Source of the DNA: RGVT01 sp037129475
Lineage (GTDB): Bacteria > Planctomycetota > Planctomycetia > Pirellulales > UBA1268
Assembly: GCA_037129475.1 (NCBI GenBank)
Contig: JBAXUY010000108.1
Location: 1-10,178 of the forward strand
Direction of reading: 5' to 3'
Length of the DNA: 10,178 nucleotides
Part shown: positions 5,704 to 10,178 of the stretch, one piece after another
Layout: every line of letters begins with the position of its first letter
How positions within the stretch are numbered: position 1 is the stretch's first letter
Position numbers and translations under genes: made by a program
The notes under the pieces: model-generated
What the model was told of the DNA's origin: nothing
The model's input: the letters and a program-made list of their open reading frames with translations, nothing else
Database searches by the model: none

Positions 5704-8172
5704 ATGACGATCGCACCATCTTCCTACCAGCGTCGCGCCCGCCGCGGCGGCTCCGTCGAGGGCCCGCAGGGGTTCCTGGGCGCGCTCCTCGAGCGGATCT
5801 CGCAGGCCGAGAACATCGTGCGGCTCGCGCTCTGCCTGGCAGGTGCACTCGTGCTCCTGGTGCTGCTGCACGGCTGGAGCGAGCCACAGCCATTCCGCAG
5901 GGGATCGATCGCACCGCACGGCATCGTGGCCCGGGTGCCGTTCGAAAAGCCCGACCCGGAACGAACGCGGGCCGCACAGGAGCGGGCCGCGGCCCAGGTG
6001 CGCGTCGTCTACGCGCAGGACAAGGCACCGCTCGTGCGGCTGCGCGACGGACTCAGAAATCGGGTGGCGGAGATCGCGGCGTCGGATGCGCTCGCGACGG
6101 TGTCGCGCGAGGCCTGGCTCGAGTTCACCCCGGACGCGTCCAAGGCGTTCGAGCGTCTCCCCAAACCGGCACCCGGCGAGAAACCCGCGAAGCCCGATGC
6201 GCCCGTGGCCCCTGAACCACCAGCGGCCGCCCGCTCCGATGCGAAGGCCGCGGCCACCGTGGCGCCCGAGCCGAAGTCGGCCAACGAGCCGGCGAACGCC
6301 GCCGAAAAGGACGCGGCTCCCAAGGTCGACCCCGTGCCGGAGAAGCCGCCGGTGGACGCGGTGGTGGCGGCGGCCGAGGAGACGTTTCAGAAGTTCCGGG
6401 CCCGGCTCGACACGAAGGAGCGTCAACTCGAATTCGAGAAGGCGCTCGACCGCGCCTTTGCCGACGTCGAGAAGATCGGCGTCCTCGACAAGATTCAGCA
6501 CGGCATCGACGAGGGCAGCCAGACGGAGATCGACGTCCATCCGCTCGGCAACGCGGCCGAACTCACGCGCGTGCAGGTTGCCGACGTGCTCTTCGGCGAG
6601 GCCAAGGTGCGACTCAAGGCCAGCATCGAGGAGGAGCTCGGTGCCGGGCCCTTCGCCGACAGGATCTTCGCCTGGATCGAGCCGAAGATGTCGGGCTCGC
6701 TCGAGATCGACCGTGAGTCGACCACCAAGTCCAAGGCCGACGCGGTCGCCAAGACGCCGCAGCAGTTCGCGCGGTACGCCGAGGGCGACCTGCTCGCACC
6801 GGCGGGCAAGCCGATCTCGGCCGACGAACTCGTGCTGCTCGAGCGGGAGCACGACGAATACGTGCGGCAGCAGGACGTGCGGCAGCGGGCCGGCCGGGCC
6901 GCCTCGATGGTGGGCCTGTTCATCGCGATGTTCACGCTCGCGGGGTTCTATCTGCACCTGCACCACCGGGAGGTGCTCGACGACCTCGGCCACGTGGCGA
7001 CGCTCCTGGGGCTGTCGATCGCGACGGTCGTGCTCTGCCTGCTGTCGGCGCACGAGAACTGGCAGGCGGAGATCGTGCCGCTCCTCGTGTTCGCGATGAC
7101 GGTCGCGATCGCCTACGACGAAGACCTCGCCCTGCTGCTCGCGGCCGAGGTGGCGCTCGTGGTGGTGGTCGGCCTCGGGCACGGGCTCGGCGACTACGTC
7201 ACGCTCACGGCGGCGGCCGCGGCCACGATCTTCTGGATGGGCCGGATCCGCAGCCGCAGCAAGCTCATCTACGTGGGCCTGTGGGCGGGGGCGGTGGCGA
7301 TGGCCACGCAGGTGGGGGCCCACCTGCTCGAGGAGCGGCCGTTCGACATGCTGCTGCTCGAGGAGGCTGGGCGGCTCGGCGTCTGGACGCTCCTCGCCGG
7401 CTTCCTCATGACGGGCCTCTTGCCGTTCATCGAACGGTCGTTCGGCGTGCTCACCGATCTCAGTCTCCTGGAGGTGGGCGACGTCGCCCACCCGCTCCTT
7501 CAGGAACTCGTGCGCCGGGCACCGGGCACCTACAACCACTCGATCAACGTCGCCAGCATCGGCGAGGCCGCCGCCGAGGCGATCGGCGCCCGGGGCCTGC
7601 TCGTCCGCGTGGGGGCGTATTTCCACGACATCGGCAAGATGCTCAAGCCCGCCTACTTCGTCGAGAACCAGGGGCAGGAGAACCGCCACGAGTCGCTCGT
7701 GCCGGCGATGAGCACGCTGATCATCATCGCGCACGTCAAGGAAGGTGCCGAACTCGCGCGGCAATACAACCTGCCCCGACCGATCGTCGACCTGATCGCC
7801 CAGCACCACGGCACCACGCTCGTCGAGTATTTCTACCGCCGGGCAGCCGAACGTCAGCAGAACGATCCCAATGGCATGGAGCTCGACGAGCAGACCTACC
7901 GCTACCCCGGCCCCAAGCCGAGCACGCGCGAGTCGGCGGTGCTGATGCTGTCCGACGCGGTCGAGAGCGCGAGCCGGGCCCTCACCGAGCCCACGCCGGC
8001 CCGGATCGCGAGTCTCGTGCACGACCTGGCGATGAAGCGGCTGCTCGATGGGCAGTTCGACGAGTGCGGGCTCACGCTCGAGGAGCTCGAGCTCATCGAG
8101 CAAAGCCTCGTGAAGAGCCTCACGGCGGTCTACCACGGCCGCGTGAAGTATCCCGACCAAAGGACCGCCTAG
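5704..8172 (+). CDS. pgpH: Membrane HD-domain phosphohydrolase, PgpH/YqfF type (probable cyclic-di-AMP phosphodiesterase)
   Basis: In Listeria, PgpH degrades c-di-AMP with a cytoplasmic HD domain tethered to seven membrane helices and an extracytoplasmic sensor. The 822 residues here follow that order. A first membrane segment lies at about 39-56. A 7TMR-HDED-like outer domain follows (60-395). A helix bundle occupies 398-575. The catalytic HD domain begins near 590, with PGTYNHSIN (607-615; His612), GAYFHDIGK (637-645; His641-Asp642), AHVKEG (676-681; His677), AQHHGT (699-704) and LSDAVE (749-754; Asp751). Residues 152-217 are a Pro/Ala/Lys/Glu-rich, low-complexity stretch inserted in the outer domain. 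The ATG lies 13 bases after phoH. The 1-base overlap with ybeY indicates coupling. The fold assignment is firm; the substrate is inferred from the family, and whether this lineage makes c-di-AMP is not shown here. Confidence 0.9.
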   Translation: MTIAPSSYQRRARRGGSVEGPQGFLGALLERISQAENIVRLALCLAGALVLLVLLHGWSEPQPFRRGSIAPHGIVARVPFEKPDPERTRAAQERAAAQVRVVYAQDKAPLVRLRDGLRNRVAEIAASDALATVSREAWLEFTPDASKAFERLPKPAPGEKPAKPDAPVAPEPPAAARSDAKAAATVAPEPKSANEPANAAEKDAAPKVDPVPEKPPVDAVVAAAEETFQKFRARLDTKERQLEFEKALDRAFADVEKIGVLDKIQHGIDEGSQTEIDVHPLGNAAELTRVQVADVLFGEAKVRLKASIEEELGAGPFADRIFAWIEPKMSGSLEIDRESTTKSKADAVAKTPQQFARYAEGDLLAPAGKPISADELVLLEREHDEYVRQQDVRQRAGRAASMVGLFIAMFTLAGFYLHLHHREVLDDLGHVATLLGLSIATVVLCLLSAHENWQAEIVPLLVFAMTVAIAYDEDLALLLAAEVALVVVVGLGHGLGDYVTLTAAAAATIFWMGRIRSRSKLIYVGLWAGAVAMATQVGAHLLEERPFDMLLLEEAGRLGVWTLLAGFLMTGLLPFIERSFGVLTDLSLLEVGDVAHPLLQELVRRAPGTYNHSINVASIGEAAAEAIGARGLLVRVGAYFHDIGKMLKPAYFVENQGQENRHESLVPAMSTLIIIAHVKEGAELARQYNLPRPIVDLIAQHHGTTLVEYFYRRAAERQQNDPNGMELDEQTYRYPGPKPSTRESAVLMLSDAVESASRALTEPTPARIASLVHDLAMKRLLDGQFDECGLTLEELELIEQSLVKSLTAVYHGRVKYPDQRTA

Positions 8173-8174
8173 TG
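8159..8174 (+). promoter_or_regulatory. Ribosome binding site fixing the ybeY GTG start
   Basis: AAAGGA (8159-8164) lies 7 bases before the GTG at 8172-8174, inside the last codons of the preceding gene. It favours this start over in-frame GTGs at 8208 and 8214, which have no comparable site. Confidence 0.55.
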
Positions 8175-8669
8175 GGCCGACGGTCTGGCAAGGCCCCTGA
8201 GCACCCGGTGAGCGTGGCGGTGGCCGATCGCCAGCGGTGCATGCGCGTCGGGAAGCCCTGGCTCGAGCGGCTCGTGCGGGATGTGCTCGCCGCGGAGGAC
8301 GTGGCCTGCGCCGAAATCTCCCTCGTGCTCACCGACAACCGGCGGATCGGGCGGCTGCACGCCGACTGGTTCGGCGATCCCAGCCCCACCGACGTGATCA
8401 CGTTTCCACTCTCGGAGCCGGGGGCCGCCGTGCTCGCCGGCGACCTCGTCGTGAGCACGGAGATGGCGCGGCGGCGGGGACGGGAGTTCGGCTGGGCGGC
8501 CCGCGACGAACTCGCCTACTACGTGGTGCACGGCCTCCTACACCTCACCGGACACGACGACACGGCCTCCGATCGGCGGCGGGCGATGCGGGCCCGTGAA
8601 CGCGCCGTGATGCGGGCCGTCGGCCTGCCTGTTCCACCCCGCCGCCGGCCCGGCAGGAGCACCGCATGA
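8172..8669 (+). CDS. ybeY: Endoribonuclease YbeY (16S rRNA 3'-end maturation)
   Basis: YbeY is a zinc-dependent single-strand endoribonuclease involved in 16S rRNA 3' maturation and 70S ribosome quality control. The protein is 165 residues from a GTG at 8172, which shares its G with the TAG stop of the previous gene. Family blocks are ISLVLTDNRRIGRLHADWFGDPSPTDVITFPL (49-80), where TDVITFP corresponds to the TDVLSFP motif; AGDLVVSTE (89-97); and the metal site VVHGLLHLTGHDD (118-130). Two metal-binding histidines are His120 and His124. Where most members end HGxLHLxGYDH, this one has GHDD, so the third ligand is either Asp130 or the shifted His128. The C-terminal tail is Pro/Arg-rich. Its position after phoH and before a CorC-type gene is the classic YbeZ-YbeY-YbeX order. 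An ATGA overlap couples it to the next gene. Confidence 0.92.
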   Translation: MGRRSGKAPEHPVSVAVADRQRCMRVGKPWLERLVRDVLAAEDVACAEISLVLTDNRRIGRLHADWFGDPSPTDVITFPLSEPGAAVLAGDLVVSTEMARRRGREFGWAARDELAYYVVHGLLHLTGHDDTASDRRRAMRARERAVMRAVGLPVPPRRRPGRSTA

Positions 8670-9943
8670 ATCTCGCCGCCCTGGAACTCGAGGCGGCGTT
8701 CGTGCTGCTGGCGGTGGCCTGCCTGGCTGCCGTGCAGGCCCGGGCCGTGCGCGGCGCACAGCGTCACCGGCTGCTCGAACTCTGTCGTCAGCGAGGCCAA
8801 CCGGAACGCTACGACGAGATCGTGGCGGGAAGCGAGACGATCGCCTTCCTCGCGGCGTCGGTCGTGGCGATCGCCGCCGTGGTGGCCACGCTCCTGGCAT
8901 CGCGATCGCTCGGCGACATGAGCGGCGGGGCTCTCGTCATCGACGCGCCGGCCCTCACCGGCTGGATCGCGATCGTCTGGACGATGCTCGTCGTGGTGCC
9001 GATGCTCGTGACGCGGCTCGCGGGGGCCGCGATCGTGGTGGCCACGTGGCGTCTGTGGAAGCCGATCGTCGGCATCGCAGCCCCTGCCGTACGGTGCCTC
9101 GGCACCGCCGCTGCATTCCTCGGCCGCCGGTTCGGCAGGGCCGGCACCGAACCGGCGGGCGGCAACGCGCAGGACGAGTTGCGGCTGGTCGTCGACGAGG
9201 CGCACCGTGAAGGGCGGCTCGAGGGCGTGGCCCGGGACATGATCGAAGGCGTGATGGACCTCAAGGAGGCCCGCGTGGCGCAGATCATGACGTCGCGAAC
9301 CGCGATGATCACCATTCCGATCGCCACGCCCTGGGACGACGTGCTGCGGATCGCCTCCGAGAGCGCCCACACGCGGCTGCCCGTATGGGACCGCTCCCCC
9401 GACGACGTAATCGGCATCCTCCACACCCGCGAACTGCTCACTCAGCTCGTCGCTCGTCCGGCCCCCGGCGGCCGGGCGGCAGCGCCCGATCTCCGCCCGC
9501 TCCTCCGACCACCCTGGTTCATCCCGGAGTCGATGAGCGTCCAGAACCTGCTGCGCGACTTCCAGCGCACCCATACGCACATGGCGATCGTGACCGACGA
9601 GTTCGGCGGCGTGAGCGGGCTGGTGACGATCGAGGACGCCCTGGAGGAGATCGTCGGCGAGATCGTCGACGAGCACGACGAGGCCCTCTCCGACGGCATC
9701 CGCATGGTGTCGCCCGACGTGTGCGAGGCGCAGGCCCGGGTGCGGATCGCCGAACTCAACGAGAAGATGGGGATCGCCCTCCCGGAGGAGGCCGACTTCG
9801 AGACGGTGGGCGGCTTCGTGTTCCACCAGTGCGGCAGAATCCCCGAAGTGGGCCGCCGCATCGAGTCGCACGGCGTGGCCCTCGAAGTGCTCGCCGCCAC
9901 CGGCCGCCGCATCGACCTCGTACGCATCGAACGTGTGCGCTAG
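8666..9943 (+). CDS. CBS-domain membrane protein of the HlyC/CorC (CNNM-like) family
   Basis: Proteins of this family are linked to magnesium/cobalt homeostasis. The older label 'hemolysin' is not supported by function. Of the 425 residues, about 1-155 hold three or four hydrophobic segments (9-27, 58-78, 98-117, 119-150), in the place of the DUF21/CNNM membrane domain but poorly conserved with it. ELRLVVDEAHREGRLEGVARDMIEGVMDLKEARVAQIMTSR (171-211) is the usual linker into CBS1 (about 208-264, with HTRLPVWD). CBS2 (about 283-336) contains HMAIVTDEFGGVSGLVTIEDALEEIVGEIVDEHD. The CorC_HlyC domain covers about 346-423, with DFETVGGFVFHQCGRIPEVG. AGGAG (8655-8659), 6 bases upstream, confirms the ATG. 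The E. coli homologue YbeX/CorC lacks the membrane part. This is the last gene of the phoH operon. Confidence 0.88.
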   Translation: MNLAALELEAAFVLLAVACLAAVQARAVRGAQRHRLLELCRQRGQPERYDEIVAGSETIAFLAASVVAIAAVVATLLASRSLGDMSGGALVIDAPALTGWIAIVWTMLVVVPMLVTRLAGAAIVVATWRLWKPIVGIAAPAVRCLGTAAAFLGRRFGRAGTEPAGGNAQDELRLVVDEAHREGRLEGVARDMIEGVMDLKEARVAQIMTSRTAMITIPIATPWDDVLRIASESAHTRLPVWDRSPDDVIGILHTRELLTQLVARPAPGGRAAAPDLRPLLRPPWFIPESMSVQNLLRDFQRTHTHMAIVTDEFGGVSGLVTIEDALEEIVGEIVDEHDEALSDGIRMVSPDVCEAQARVRIAELNEKMGIALPEEADFETVGGFVFHQCGRIPEVGRRIESHGVALEVLAATGRRIDLVRIERVR

Positions 9944-9951
9944 CGTGTGGG

Positions 9952-9972
9952 GCGGGTGTCCCGCTTGTTGGC
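9952..9972 (+). terminator. Weak hairpin after the last operon gene, possible terminator
   Basis: GCGGG-TGT-CCCGC (9952-9964) begins 8 bases after the stop codon of the CorC-type gene and is followed by TTGTTGG. The stem is short and the tail has few T residues, so it is at best a weak intrinsic terminator. Confidence 0.3.
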
Positions 9973-9978
9973 CGCGCC

Positions 9979-10145
9979 GGCTTCGGGCTCCCCGTATCCC
10001 GTCGCCGGACGTTCGCTGCGTCGACCAATCCGCCTGGGCGGATCGGTGCCCGCAGCCCTCCGCTCACTCGGACTCACTGGCGCTGCGCCATCCTGGCTTC
10101 GCTGGTGAGTAACGCCGGCTCCTGGGACACGGGGAGCCCGAAGCC
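9979..10145. repeat. 167-bp element bounded by 22-bp inverted repeats
   Basis: The left arm 9979-10000 (GGCTTCGGGCTCCCCGT then ATCCC) and the right arm 10124-10145 are inverted copies with a single mismatch (A/G at the 18th base). Inside the arms a second, gapped match (GCCGG, then CGTT) extends the pairing. The 123-base interior has its own hairpins: ATCCGCC-TG-GGCGGAT (10028-10043), and ACTCAC (10072-10077) with GTGAGT (10105-10110) enclosing TGGCG-CTG-CGCCA (10078-10090). There is no convincing coding frame or T-tract. It could be a MITE-like non-autonomous element, a structured RNA, or a genome-wide intergenic repeat. Confidence 0.6.
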
Positions 10146-10151
10146 TCCTCC

Positions 10152-10177
10152 GTAGCGACAGAGCTCCAGCTCTGTCG
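10152..10177 (+). repeat. REP-like hairpin of a second family, at the right edge
   Basis: GTAG (10152-10155) is followed immediately by a perfect hairpin with arms CGACAGAGCT and AGCTCTGTCG and a 2-base apex (10156-10177). The layout (GTAG foot, then a 10-bp stem containing CAGAG/CTCTG) is the same as in the cdsA-phoH REPs, but the stem sequence differs. Any partner unit in the opposite orientation would lie beyond the window. Confidence 0.65.
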
Positions 10178-10178
10178 A

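Noticed and set aside
5482..8160. An 892-codon open frame on the minus strand opposite phoH and the HD-domain gene
   Set aside because: The length reflects GC-rich codon structure of the opposite strand. The plus-strand proteins have complete family motifs, while this frame has none.

Overview
The window is a high-GC bacterial chromosome segment packed with housekeeping genes. The protein sequences, the gene order and the RAYT/REP content suggest a planctomycete, probably Pirellulales-like. That placement is inferred from general familiarity, not from a search.

Layout. Positions 1-392 (minus) hold the N-terminal part of an RluA-family pseudouridine synthase that runs off the left edge. A divergent gap follows with a good sigma70-type promoter. 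It leads into a tightly coupled plus-strand cluster: purA (540-1862), uppS (1823-2593) and cdsA (2590-3516). Positions 3517-4754 are a mobile-element island. A REP-associated tyrosine transposase gene (RAYT, minus strand, stop at 3600) faces cdsA. It is flanked on both sides by copies of an inverted pair of perfect hairpins, each with the GTAG foot typical of REP sequences. A second plus-strand operon follows: phoH (4755-5690), a membrane HD phosphohydrolase of the PgpH/YqfF type (5704-8172), ybeY (8172-8669) and a CBS/CorC-HlyC membrane protein (8666-9943). The last 235 bases have no gene. They carry a 167-bp element bounded by 22-bp inverted repeats and the start of a second, different REP-like hairpin.

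How the genes work together. The first operon joins AMP synthesis (PurA) to two envelope-lipid steps: the undecaprenyl carrier precursor (UppS) and CDP-diacylglycerol (CdsA). The second is a variant of the widespread phoH-yqfF-ybeY-corC cluster, which links RNA metabolism and ribosome maturation with cyclic-dinucleotide turnover and ion homeostasis. Overlapping stop/start codons (ATGA at 2590 and 8666, 1-nt overlap at 8172) indicate translational coupling in both operons.

The most distinctive content is the complete REPtron-like unit at 3523-4610: an intact RAYT with HUH motif and catalytic tyrosine, its likely cognate REPs in several states of duplication and decay, and a possible AT-rich operator/promoter. 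No wholly new defence or metabolic system is visible. The two non-coding element families are the best candidates for undescribed biology.
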